From: Deroplatys truncata
Taxonomy: Eukaryota > Arthropoda > Insecta > Mantodea > Mantidae
NCBI GenBank assembly: GCA_030765065.1
Contig: CM060988.1
Span: 194,740,565-194,804,564 of the forward strand
Length of the DNA stretch: 64,000 bases
Direction of reading: 5' to 3'
Shown here: positions 11,990 to 22,921 of the stretch, piece by piece
Layout of the letters: every line of letters begins with the position of its first letter
How positions within the stretch are numbered: the stretch's first letter is position 1
Program-made: the position numbers and the translations under genes
The notes under the pieces: generated by a model
Told to the model about the DNA's origin: nothing
Seen by the model: only the letters and a program-made list of their open reading frames with translations
Databases searched by the model: none

Positions 11990-12310
11990 TGATCTAGAGG
12001 ATTTTTCTGGTGAATCCTCACCATTTACCCCTTATAATTGCAATTTTGTACAGCCTTGGCTATTCACAACAATGAATGAAAAAATCCTGATGTTCATGCA
12101 AAAGTATACAAAATACTGACTTCTTTAACCACTCCCCCGACAGTCTTCCAACTTCTGAAAATACTGCATAGCCATACCTTTGGCACTGATTGGAATGGTC
12201 GAGTAATTTTTTAGACAATAAGAGTAGGTCACATTTTAAACCTTTGTACCTTCTCTTTGGCCCCATAATTGTACATAGTTTTCACATAATACATACACCC
12301 TTAACATATA
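11990..12310 (-). repeat. S-family repeat, copy 2 (inverted)
   Basis: Its complement matches 6600-6990 block for block, including AAAGAGAAGGTACAAAGGTT and GAAGACTGTCGGGG. Confidence 0.6.
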
Positions 12311-12328
12311 CAATGAAACAGAGGTGTG

Positions 12329-12605
12329 TCATACTCCGTGATCCAGGGGTATCATGCTAGCCTCTACTTCCTGAGGTTGCAGGTTCAAACCCGGTAAAGG
12401 GTGATGGATTTTTTTGGGGCATAAAAATCCTTAGCATGGCTTCCTTCAGAAGGGAAGTAAAGCCGGTGATCCTATGTTGTAGATTTATGGCTTGTGAAAG
12501 AATCTCAAGCAGAGGGCTCTGAGCAAAACTTCCAAACTTTCATGCCCAATATAGGACAGTAAGAACCACAGTAGTTAATGAGCATCCATAAATAACACTC
12601 AGAAA
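12329..12605 (+). repeat. SINE-1 copy (diverged)
   Basis: tRNA-like head with an A-box-like CCAGGGGTATCATGCTAG and a B box GGTTCAAACCC, then AAAATCCTTAGCATGGCTTC, CATGCCCAATATAGGACAGT and the tail AGCATCCATAAATAACACTC. This is the most diverged of the six copies. Confidence 0.8.
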
Positions 12606-12639
12606 GGGAGGAGAAAGAAAGAAACCAGAGGTGAAGATG

Positions 12640-13165
12640 GTGAATATGAAGATTCCCCACTCCCAGGCCAAAAATTAACCACTTTGGAAAAGACAAAAGT
12701 TTGGACCATCAAGAAAAATAATACTGTGAGTTGTTAATTATAAAACATTGGTTGACTCATTTCTAATGTCATCAGGACACAATTTGTTTTCTTATACAAG
12801 ATCCTATTCTCTTTTGTTTCGTAGTATCTTCGTTGCTAAATTGTGACCATCTACATATATTGCTTGGAATGAAATGCCATTTATCTTATTTTACATGCAT
12901 ATTCTATGGAGTAACAACAATTATTTTCCACTCCACAACATTCTCAAAAGTCACAAACCTTCTCCATAAGCATGTTCATTTATAACTTCAATATGTTTGT
13001 ATTCAAGTACAAGGGCTTTGTAAATCCTTTGTAATCTTTTAGTAATTTATGGAATTAGGCGTTTTATAGGCCATGTCCATCAGAGAGAATTGGACTTGGT
13101 GAAAGAACTATCAAAATCGAATGAGTGGCTTTTGAGATTGCCCTACATGCATACACATACACATT
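12640..13165 (+). repeat. R-family repeat, copy 2
   Basis: It matches 5420-6170 in the same orientation but lacks the insertion carried there at 5566-5850. It follows directly behind a SINE-1 copy. Confidence 0.6.
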
Positions 13166-13524
13166 TTCTTTCTTTATTATATTAATAATATTGATTAAAA
13201 AACATGACTTCTGGTGTTAAGGTAGGCACCGTTATATGCTTGGCTGAGGCTTTATACAAATTACAATTTTTTCCACCTTCCGGTTCGCCCTTAATGATTA
13301 ATCAAATTCACATTCGTCTTTTTTGCCAATTCTTTGTTTCTTTTTCTTTCAATTTATTGTGATGAATTGACAATGTGCTCACACATGTCAGGAGTGCTGG
13401 ACACCGTGTAAGATATAATGTAATGCATAATAAATAACAATGTTACCATTAAAAGTAAATAAAACCATTGGTGAGTTAGATTTGCACATAGTTGTTACAT
13501 TGCCACATTCATTCCGTTCGCATT

Positions 13525-13622
13525 CTTTTTGGCCAGGTGTGGAAGAAGGGGGAGCAAGTCGCCTAGCTCTACAAATGTCTCCTCCCCTCCCTTCACCTAC
13601 TTGCTGGCCAAAAGGAATGCAA
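13525..13622. repeat. Short inverted repeat, possible hairpin MITE
   Basis: GCATTCTTTTTGGCCAG at 13529 is the near complement of CTGGCCAAAAGGAATGC at 13605. A GC-richer centre lies between them (GGGGGAGCAAGTCGCC and CCTCCCCTCCC). Confidence 0.4.
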
Positions 13623-13959
13623 ATGGACTGTAGGTACATACACCTGCAAATTGTAAAATACACTCGGGTGCATAGATTTACCAAAACCTTTTATATTTGG
13701 ATTCAACTGGGGGTGAATAACAATTATATATTTATCAAGGTTGTGCAAATTATTCGCATGGCTTATCTAGATTGCCAAGGCCACAACTGCCTTATATGTG
13801 TATCGGCCAAGATGGCAGTGACCTGTATTATGCCACTGCACAGCAGCGGCCCAGGCCATGTAAAGCGTACGTTTATCAGCTGTGAGTTGTCTCAGTCATT
13901 GCGTTAACTTTGTGTTTCAATACGTGTGTTGTTGTGTGATTTCATTAGGAACGTTATTC

Positions 13960-14340
13960 TTATTAGTCCATGGAAATGCCTGCCAACAAACTCATGCTTG
14001 AACAGCGTATTTTTATGCACAATACGTACGTGAAAACAGAATAATGTAGACGTGTGTAGACAATTTTAGCAGTAATTTCCTGGTTATCCAGTTTTGGATA
14101 GACACACTGTGAGATGTTTGGTCAATAAATTTAGAATAATGGGATAGCAGTTAAATGCTAAAAACTAAGGTTTATAGGAACAATCCCCACACCAGACCAA
14201 TTTAAGGATAATATAAAAGCAGAAATTATGAACATCATGCAAGAACAGCTTTGTGTGAATGCTAATTTCATCTGACGATGTCTTCGTGCAGATGGACACA
14301 CTTTAAACAACACTTATAAAGAGGTTAGTACTAATTACAT
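13960..14340 (+). pseudogene. Internally deleted IS630-type transposase relic
   Basis: The start reads MPANKLMLEQRIFMHNTYVK followed by CRRV, typical of the N-terminal helix-turn-helix of a DDE_3 transposase group. About 180 bases later the frame already reads the C-terminal end (TIPTPDQFKDNIKAEIMNIM, LCVNANFI.RC). The whole catalytic domain is missing, so this is a deletion derivative. Stops interrupt both pieces. Inverted ends were not identified. Confidence 0.6.
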
Positions 14341-14757
14341 ATATGTTACTAACACTTGTAAGTAACACAGGACTTACATTACAGAAAACTCTGCAGTGTA
14401 TAGACTGTGTGCAGAGCGTGCATTTGCACGATCCACTGCCTTGGCATAAAACAAAGGCACTGTAGTACTAAATTAATATGTATTTCTCCTGTTCTTTCGA
14501 GTGCTCTCCAAACAGATGAATGTTCATAGGGAAAACTAGTTTGAAACCAAATAGTAAAATAATTCCTGGTTATCTAATTATTGCTGTTCCTGAGGGGCCC
14601 TGAAATGGTCCTACCATCTAATGCCCTTAGAACAGATATTGCTGCTGCTGCTGATTTGTCAACTCATTACATTTAATATTTCTAAAATTGTCCTATATTC
14701 TAATTGTTTTCCACATGACAGATCTTTTTTTGTTTGGTCATCAAATCATGAAATAGC

Positions 14758-14998
14758 CCTCCTCTGTGATGTGGAGTTAGCATATCTACCTCACATTCAA
14801 GAGGTCACAAGTTTGAATCTCGGTTAGGGCAAGTTATACCGGGATATGGTCTTTTCTGGGGTTTTCCCTTATCCTGAGAAGACAAACGTTTGTTAACTCT
14901 AAGCTCCAGGTACCCAGGACCTATTTAAGCATTATTTTGACAATTTTGTTTAATCACCGAACTGATGTGACCCAACCAGAAAAAGGATGTTAATTAAA
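14758..14998 (+). repeat. SINE-2 copy
   Basis: tRNA-like head (GTGATGTGGAGTTAGCATAT, B box AGTTTGAATCTC), then GGTTAGGGCAAGTTA, GGGGTTTTCCCTTATC and AAGACAAACGTTTG. The same ordered blocks occur in complement at 34575-34793. Confidence 0.7.
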
Positions 14999-15165
14999 AA
15001 TTAGTAAAGCAATTAAATGGACATATTTGAATTACTGAATTTGTGAGAAAATCAAAACAGAGAACATGTTAGGAATTTTGAAACACTACCCACTAATTCT
15101 GTAAGCTGATATGAAAATCTTTGCTGATTTGATACTATGTTTGTAGCAACAAGCGTGGAACTTAC

Positions 15166-15381
15166 TTGCTGTCAGTGTATTTGCCACAGTCTTTTTGAGT
15201 CTACTTGTGTACTTCTTCCTATGTTCTACGTGTTGTTTCTTGTTTCTCCTTTCCAGCACAGATTCCTTCTCCACTTTTGTCAGTCCTGCAGTCTTGAGTG
15301 ACTTCAGACTGCTCCTCAGTGCCTTCTGCTGCCACTCTGGAGTCTTCATCACAGCATCAAAATGCATGCTTTCATACACTT
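15166..15381 (-). CDS. KANSL1: Exon of a KANSL1/NSL1-like gene (basic middle region)
   Basis: Exon of 216 bases on the minus strand. The acceptor is canonical, with a T-rich tract ending TTGTTGCAG just above 15381, and the donor is CAGCAA|GTAAGT just below 15166. It begins with two bases that complete the codon left open by the exon at 60759-61240, giving FPE-E-VYESMHFDAVMK across the junction, and ends one base into a codon. The frame has no stop and codes for about 72 residues rich in Lys/Arg and Ser. KANSL1 proteins have a short S.HF..M.K stretch directly after HPVL.FP, and this matches it in place and order. The remainder (KKQHVEHRKKYTSRLKK) is highly basic, plausibly a nuclear localisation or nucleic-acid-contacting segment, which is inference. 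It lies 45.4 kb downstream of the previous exon. Confidence 0.75.
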
Positions 15382-16159
15382 CTGCAACAACAAAAAATCA
15401 AAAAATAACCTCAACATCAACACCCTTTCCTCATTCTTGTTTACTAACAATTCCAGGGATATGAAAAACTGAAGAGTTAATTTTTTTCCCCAACATATCA
15501 TACCATTCACCTACACTTCAGATATGCATATTCTACTTAGAGAATGAAATTGATTTTTAAAGGTTTATTAAATGTAATCATGCTAACAAGTACAAGAAAC
15601 CGTAATTGCTGATGGCAATTCCTAAATAAAAACAACATGTAGATAATTGACTGTAAGCCTTGCTAATGTGTTATTTGCATAAATTTAGTATATTTACAGG
15701 ATGCCTAAACATTTTATGAAATGGGAGCAGGCTGCCAAATATAAAGCCATTCTACATTCTTAAGAGACAATACTTCAGGCATACTGAAACACCCTGGTTC
15801 CACTTGCTTATACAGTAAGAATAGTGTCATCTTAAGGTAACCGATTGGTAAAAAAGACAGTATTTAAAAATTAGTTTTTATCTGTTCTATTTTTCTATGA
15901 TTACTTTTGAATATTTTTAAATCACCACTTTTATGTGTGTGATATTCACACTACCATGCTACAATTTAAATGCCTCTAATCATAGGTTGGCATTGTTGTT
16001 CTTGCCAATATTTAAATGCTTCCACAATGCAATTTCACTACTGTGAAACTTTGCAGTTTCCCTAATATGCACCATTAAAATCTACTCTGTAATGTTCGTT
16101 TCAAGATGTATGTCATCCTTTCCTGAACTGGTAATATTGTATAATTGTGCACATGATTT
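15382..16159. other. Intronic sequence with nothing recognised
   Basis: Contains only the polypyrimidine tract of the downstream exon and AT-rich DNA. Confidence 0.4.
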
Positions 16160-17022
16160 TAAAAAAATCTGATGTGTTACACTCACATGACTTTCTCTAC
16201 TCTTGTACAAACTATTTTTACAAATGCTTATTCTCCATATGCTTCAATGTTAATCGAGATATCGATGTCAATCTTATTGCTAATTTTCTTGTAGATGCAA
16301 GGGGAATATGGTAGGTTTTAAGTGATAGTCATTCCTTTAAGCGCTGGTTGCTATGTGGCACATTCCATTCTCTTTGCATGTCCAGAACATAAAAAAAATG
16401 AATAACGAATTTGAGAAAAAGTATAAGTATTGGAAAATTTAAGGGAATAACAAGTAATATCTCGAAAACGGTTAACTCAACAAAAAAAATGTATATGACA
16501 TAAATTGTGTATTTTAACGCGATCTACATTTTCGTGTAGTAAAATTCTGTCTATCTCTTATGGTTTACCAGTTATGCAAAAGTTGTTCACAATGAAGAAT
16601 ACTTTTGGAGACATTCCCAGAAAATTCAAGATATACATTTCATTTGTCATGAAAATATCTTGAACATATGATATTTTAATCAAAATCGTTAGAGCCATTT
16701 TTGAGAAGATTAAAATTTTCGAAAAATGTTCCATGTAAAGGGTAGTCTGGGGTGGGGGGATTTTCTTGAAAACCTTCATGTCGCATCTCTGGAAGATACT
16801 GAACTTAAATACCAAGTTTGGTGTTTATCCGACTGTTCGTTTCTGAGTTATGCTGTACACAGACACACACACACACACACACACGGACATGTTTCCAAAA
16901 ATGCTTTTTTTGGATTCAGGGGGTCTTAAAACATGTATTTCTGGTGAAATCTCGGTATTGAATTTTTGGGTGGAATACAATACTTCCCCTACTTACTATA
17001 CGTAGTAGAGAAAGTAAAAATT
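16160..17022 (+). mobile_element. M-family element copy 3, the most complete
   Basis: It begins GATGTGTTACACTCACATGA then CTTTCTCTACTCTTGTAC, and ends CTTACTATACGTAGTAGAGA then AAGTA. The termini share an inverted ACTTTCTCTACT. There is no transposase, so a non-autonomous DNA element of about 0.85 kb is the simplest reading. It includes a (CA)n run at 16858-16884. Confidence 0.65.
16858..16884. repeat. (CA)n microsatellite inside an M element
   Basis: A run of about 12 CA units. The copy at 41125-41920 has a shorter run at the same internal place. Confidence 0.9.
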
Positions 17023-17094
17023 AGGAATACATGAAATGATGCAAAATATAAATCAACATTCCTGCATGGCATTTATAATGCTTTTTTAGTTACT

Positions 17095-17425
17095 TCCATT
17101 ATAGCGTATTACTCTGAGGTCAACCAGAGCCTCACCAAACCGACTGCTGACCTCACACCCACTTATGCATGGCAGAGGTGAACAATCATCCAAATGATAT
17201 GGAAAGGTGATGGTACCAGCACCATGCTTCCCCCAGCCAAGATGTTGGCCTTCATGGCTGAGATCACTGCTTATTGCAGCTCCTCTATTTCCTCATGATG
17301 CTGAATAGGCACAGGCCTTATACCTGTGACTAAAATCTGCATTCGAAAGGGTGGGATCAAACCTGGGCACATTCTGTGGCTGGGAACAAGAACTCCACAC
17401 TACGGACCACTGTGCCACTGCATAG
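17095..17425 (-). repeat. tRNA-headed SINE-like repeat
   Basis: On the minus strand the head reads TGGCACAGTGGTCCGTAGTG and a B box AGGTTTGATCCC, followed by a GC-richer body. Only one copy was seen in the window. Confidence 0.5.
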
Positions 17426-18850
17426 GACGTTTTAGTCACTTAATGACCATAAAATATTAAATTTCATGAGGGGAGGGGGAATTGAAAACTGCATAGTAAG
17501 GAGCATTTAGAGGGGGGGATCTTTGAAATGTTCCTTAAAAGAATTATAATTTGAAACTGTTTCACTTACACTAGTTCCCCTATAAACATACATAATCACA
17601 GTTAAAACCAATCAAGTCAATACATATTTATAATTTACCAATCAGTCACCTTAATTGGAGTAACAACAGTCTTTAACATTTATTTAAAGTTTGCAACTAT
17701 GTGGAAATGAGATTTTAATTTTTGAATTATTAGGAACAGCACATTAAGCCATTTATTGCATTATTAATTATTATTGCCATAATTATTCACATACACCTTA
17801 CATGGATATTATAATTAGAATATTCATTACTTCCAGTATAATGGTATGTTTAAGGTCTGCAAAACTTGGTTTACATTCATTGAAGATGCTTTGAGTAAGG
17901 ACAAAAAATGTAATTCCAACTGTAGTTTGGCTTTCCATTTGACAATTTGTGGACTTCCTTATAAAGAGAAACTTTACAATAACCTACTACATAAATATGC
18001 ATTGTTTAAAAGCTCAATTCACGCATCAATTTCTATCTACTAAATTTCTGCATAAAAATGTTGTACTATCACCATGATCCTAGTTTAATTCTAGGATTCA
18101 GTAAATACCTTTATAGTTAGCTCTAAGACTCCTGTACTAACTATAGGGAAACATTGTACAGTAGCTTTTTACAAACTGTGCAGTTGACTATCCTGAAAGC
18201 AACACATTTCAAGAAAACAAATTTATGGTGAATATTTAATTTCAAAGAGAAAACAATAATGATACTTTGTATTTGGTGCATACTTTCAAGGTAATTTCAT
18301 GGTCAAATTAAAAAAAAAAAAAATTGGTTCTATACATAAAATCAAACAACTTTTGTCTGAAACATTTTTTTTTGTTTGTTATTAAACCACTATCTTATAA
18401 AATATTTTAGAAGTTTAAAAACAACCCTATGTTCATATTTAAAACTGCACTTGCGTTTTGTTAAATTCAAGCAAGTGAAATCTAATTTCAATTAATTAAA
18501 GTTAATATTTCTTTCAAGTTTCTTATATATTTTATAATATAATCATTGGTTTAATAAAAAGTTTTGTTTTGTTAAGTGTAAAACCAAAATCTGCTACAAA
18601 AAGACTGGGGTTCCAATTTAAAAACAAAATAGATCTGACCATGGAATGACCTTAAAAATCTGCTCTAAATAAACTGTAACTAATATTACTGCCCCTCCCA
18701 TCAAATGAAGATAAACCGTTTTATTGAAAAGGTGTGTTTTCAAGATAATCAGCTCCCCCTCCCCACATCATGCAGTATGGAACACTGGGCAATAAGGGAC
18801 ATGCTTTTCAGCAAAATGGTCATAAGTAATACAACCAATCTGATAAGGTG
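17426..18850. other. Intronic sequence with nothing recognised
   Basis: AT-rich, with poly-A and poly-T runs (e.g. 18309) and no coding or repeat structure that I could support. Confidence 0.45.
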
Positions 18851-19098
18851 AAAAATGAAATTGAGTTTTATTTATGGACGCTCTTTAACTACTATGGTTC
18901 TAAGCGTACCATTCCATATTGGGCGTGAAAGACCGGTAATTTTGCTCAGACACCTCTTTATGAGGTTCTTCCCTTCGGAAGGAAGCCATGCTAAGGATTT
19001 TTACGCCCAAAAAAATCCACCGCCCTCTACCGGGTTTGAACTCGCGACCTTGGGAACTAGAGGTTAGCACGGTACCACTAGTCCACAGAGGACGGCTG
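18851..19098 (-). repeat. SINE-1 copy with internal deletion
   Basis: Head at the right (complement GTCCTCTGTGGACTAGTGG, B box GAGTTCAAACCC), tail at the left (GAGTTTTATTTATGGACGC). About 45 bases of the usual middle are missing near 18965. Flanked by TGATAAGGTG on the left and TGATAAGGGG on the right, a likely target duplication. Confidence 0.88.
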
Positions 19099-19507
19099 TG
19101 ATAAGGGGAGCTTTTCTTTCACTATCAATGGCAAAGTCACTTCTTTAGAATCTCTTGAATGAGCAAGACATGTAACAGATCCATTTGTAATTTTCAAGCT
19201 TTGTACAATATTTAGCATTACTTAAGGTTTCGTTCTGAGAGGAAATTAGTATTGTAGTGGGCTGTTGGTCAATATGGGCAACTAAAAAATTTCAGATTTT
19301 ACATTTTCCTTGTTATGAACAGAAATTTCCATTTATATAGCATTTTCTGAAGAGTTTATTAAATAGATAATATACTATACAAAGTGCGTTTGAAAACGGC
19401 TTACTATATGTATGTATAGCCTGATTTGTGTGTTTCACTTTTTAATGTTCATTTTGCTGTTTGTCAAACAGCAGTGACTTCTAATGCTGAAAGATGATAG
19501 ATGCTAG

Positions 19508-19536
19508 TGGTGGTGGTGGTGGTGGTGGTGGTGGTG
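19508..19536. repeat. (GGT)n microsatellite
   Basis: About ten GGT units. The poly-Gly frame it creates is not a gene. Confidence 0.9.
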
Positions 19537-19761
19537 GAGAAGCATGTAATGCTAAGCTGATTTTTTACTTTAAGGCCATTCTAGGTGCTCTGAAGAAATG
19601 CAAAACTTACACAAGGCAAATAATGTTCACACAAATAAAGCAAAAACCACTGCAAGAAAGCAATCTGAACCAGTAGAATAATTCCCTAGATATAGGGTGG
19701 GCCAAATGTCACCATCCACTGTGAATAGAAATTGATAAATTCATTTATGTTCTCATTGATT

Positions 19762-21016
19762 TACGAGGGCTGTCCCAGAAGTACTCGACCTAACAAAGAA
19801 AACACAAGAATTTTGGGAAAAAACATATTTATTTCTCTACATAGTCTTCTTTCAGCTCGATACACTTTTCCCAGCAATGTTCAATAGCTTTGATATCCTG
19901 TTTATAATGAGAACCGTCGAGTTCTGCAAAATAGCCATCAACTGCAAACTCCACCTCTTCATTGTTGGCAAATCTTTTACCATCAAGCCATTTCTTCAAC
20001 TTTGGAAACAAAATAATCAGACGGGGCTAATCTGGCATGAGGAAGTAATTCGAACTGTCATTGATTCTGACCATGGCAATAATGGATGTGTGAACTGGTG
20101 CACTGTCTTGATGAAACAGAACCTTTTTTTTTTTTCCGCTAAATGCAGCCAGTTTTGCTTGGTTTCATCATTCAAATGCTGCAATAAGTTTGCATAATAT
20201 TCGCCATTGATTGCTTTTCCTTTTTGAAGATAATGAAAATTATCCCACGCACATCCCAAAAAACTGACGCCATGATCTTGCCTGCATATGGAACTGTCTT
20301 CTCTTCCTTTGGAGCCGATTCTCCCCTTTCAATCCACTGTTTTGACTGTTCCTTCGACTCAGGTGTGCAATGATGGACCCATGTTTCATCCATGGTTATG
20401 AATCAACGCAAAAACTTGGCTTTATTGCAGCGAAACATCGCCAAACACTCAACTGAAACATCCCCACGACGCTGCTTTTGTTCCCTTGTGAGTAAATGCA
20501 GCACCCATCTTACACACAGCTTTCTCATGCCTACATTTTCAGTTAGTATGCGATGAACAGCACTTTTGAAATACCTATGATGTCTGCTAGGTCATGCACT
20601 AGGTCAACTGTCATCCAATACCATTTTGTGGATTTTCTTCACAATTTCTGGCGTGGTCACCTCATTTCGTTGACCACTGCAATGTTCGTCTTGGGAGCTC
20701 GTATGGCCTCACTTAAACTCTACCACCCAATATTTTAGTGTTGTAAAAGGAGGAGCAGACTACCCCAGAGAAGAATCTAGCTCAGCTTTAATATTAGTTG
20801 GACTTTCAAATGAAAATATTGATCACATAATGATGGCGCCAGTTTTTCCATGTTTACAAATTATCTGAGAGACTTCACTATTAATGGCTGCCAAACAATT
20901 AATAAACAATGTAGCATCATCAAACTTAAGCTTTATAAGCTTCTACCATAGTCATTTGTTTAAAACAACAATCACTATATATATGTCAAGTCAGGTCTTC
21001 TCGGACTGCCCTCGTA
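19762..21016 (-). mobile_element. Full-length mariner, both ends present
   Basis: Left end TACGAGGGCTGTCCCAGAAG and complement of the right TACGAGGGCAGTCCGAGAAG, both at TA. The length of 1.25 kb is typical. It belongs to the same family as 50742-51986, in opposite orientation. Confidence 0.85.
19825..20830 (-). pseudogene. Mariner transposase with frameshifts
   Basis: Minus-strand order: a VVEFK-like N-terminal part near 20740, TPEIVKKIHKMVLDD, the first catalytic block MDETWVHHCTPESKEQSKQW (20172-20393), ASVFWDVRGIIFI, then FHQDSAPVHTS with the second catalytic Asp, and a C-terminus WLDGKRFANNEEVEFAVDGY through CWEKCIELKEDYVEK (19829-20011). A 12-A run near 20128 in the coding strand shifts the frame. 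A lost T breaks the PDLAPSDYF block, and the spacer before it is shortened. The C-terminus and its stop are intact. Confidence 0.82.
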
Positions 21017-21984
21017 AATTATACTTCTTTTGTTTGTGTCAGATGGTTTCTAATGTAAACAGCAGAGTGCATTGTTATTCAATAAAACAGGTAATGTTCA
21101 TTTGACATTGGTCTTGTACATTGCCTACTGAAAGGTGATCCTGTTGATAGGAATAAGTTTGGTGATGTTAAATGAAATGAGGATTAATGATGGGTTGTTT
21201 TCTAAGATATTTCAAATTTACAGGCCATTTTAACAGACACGATTACACAGAGAACATAGAATTGTCTTTGAGAAACAGCTGAATTAACCTGGCGTTACTG
21301 TTTAGGGTGGAATCTCAATGTCATGGAGTTACTGGACCTTGGTTTTTGATGGCACAGTCTTAGACGTGAAAAACCTGCAAATGTTAGCACCTATGTAACA
21401 CTACAAATGAATTATGATAATTTCAACTTGCTGCACTTTCAGCACGACACACCATCACAATACCATTATGTAAAACATCATCATGTAGCTTCAATAAAGT
21501 GTCCATTGTACTGCATTTTTTCATTGAAATGGGAAGTGAATTTTAACCCAGCCTATATAGAGGGGACAGTGAAAAATCAAGAGGGTACGTCATTTGCAGC
21601 GAAACATTTTAAGATGAACTGTGAAAACAAATGTTGTTTCACTATCTTGCCCAATCGGAAGTTAACACATAATGTGTTTTGAAAATATTGATGCCTAAGC
21701 ACAACTTGCCTTCTGTTTAATACGTGACAGCAAGAATACAGTATATAGAAACCATACCTAGTGTATCTTGACACAGCATAAGATATAAATGTCAGTAAAT
21801 TAATATATTTTGCACATGGGGACCAGAAAAATGTGATGTATTAATGGGAAAACATAACAGAAAAACTTATAATTGAGCTAAATATTTATGGACAATGTTC
21901 AGTGCTTAAAAAAATTGTGTATCTGTAGTATAAGTGAGGTTCCACTTTATATTCCAAATATAATTTAATAGTATCAAAACAACT
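21017..21984. other. Intronic sequence with nothing recognised
   Basis: The frames of up to 91 codons show no family resemblance and look like chance. Confidence 0.4.
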
Positions 21985-22775
21985 GATGTTACATTCACAT
22001 ACTTTCTCTGCCCTCTTTGTTTAGTGGTGGGTATACAAAATATTCTTACAAAAGCTTATTTTTTTATCTACTTCCTTTTCTGCTATTTGCAGAAATAGTT
22101 ACATCACAAAGTACATTATAGATGCAAATAAAACAGTAATAGCAAAATGTTTAAGAACTGGGTGCTATATGACGGCCTTAAAGTACACTCTCTTTCCATG
22201 TAATTGCAAGAAACAAACTGAAAATTGACAGGACTTTAAAAGAATGACGAAAGTATTCTACAATTTGAACCATTAGCAATGGATATCTTGGAAATGCCTT
22301 ATGCCACACAAAATTATTTACTATAAATTGCGTGTTTTAAGGAGATTTACATTTTTTATGCAATACGTTTGCATCTATTGCTTGAATTATAACAGTTATA
22401 CAAGATTATATAAAATTCCTTCCAAAAGAAGAGGACTTTACCAGCTATTCACAGAAAATTCAAGATATAGACATTTTATTTTCCATGTAAATACCTTGGT
22501 ATTTTAATCAAACTCAAGAGCTATTTTTGAGAAAATCAAAAATTTCAAAAAACATTCCATGTGAAGGATAGTTCAAAGTGGGGGGGGGGATTTTTATTGA
22601 AAATTGTCACATCTTTGGAAGATATGAACTTAAATACTAAGTTTGGAATTTATCCGACTTTCCATTTTTGAGTTATGCTACTCTCTCTCTCACATTTTTT
22701 TTTCTCTAAAAATGCTATTTTTGGATCGAATGCATACCTTCACTATCTACTATGTATCTGCTAGAAAAAGTAAAC
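21985..22775 (+). mobile_element. M-family element copy 4
   Basis: Starts CTGATGTTACATTCACATAC and TTTCTCTG, and ends CTACTATGTATCTGCTAGAA then AAAGTA. Both ends are worn forms of the family termini, and the middle blocks are in order. Confidence 0.65.
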
Positions 22776-22897
22776 CTATGTGGTCATATTGACTAAACAT
22801 CTTCTGATTTGAAAGTAGCACAAGTTGATAAAAGTTGCATCTTCATAACAGTTCCATTTCACCTGATTCTGCCCTATTATTTTTCCAATTGGGTGGG

Positions 22898-22921
22898 AAG
22901 GAAGGAAGGAAGGAAGGGGGA
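22898..22921. repeat. (GGAA)n microsatellite
   Basis: Five or six GGAA units, flanked by G-runs. Confidence 0.85.

Larger units (their letters stand above)
2918..15165 (-). other. Inferred 12.2-kb intron of the KANSL1/NSL1-like gene
   Basis: Intron between the basic exon (15166-15381) and the VHDPNHS exon (2816-2917). It contains two transposase relics with terminal repeats, a SINE copy, and repeat pairs in direct and inverted orientation. No other exon was recognised. Confidence 0.65.

Noticed and set aside
13440-13907. 155-codon frame over the inverted repeat at 13525-13622
   Set aside because: Coding would run through both arms of a hairpin; no family resemblance; overlapping frame on the other strand equally long in part.
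19494-19676. Glycine-rich small protein
   Set aside because: The glycine run comes from a (GGT)n microsatellite; no other coding sign.
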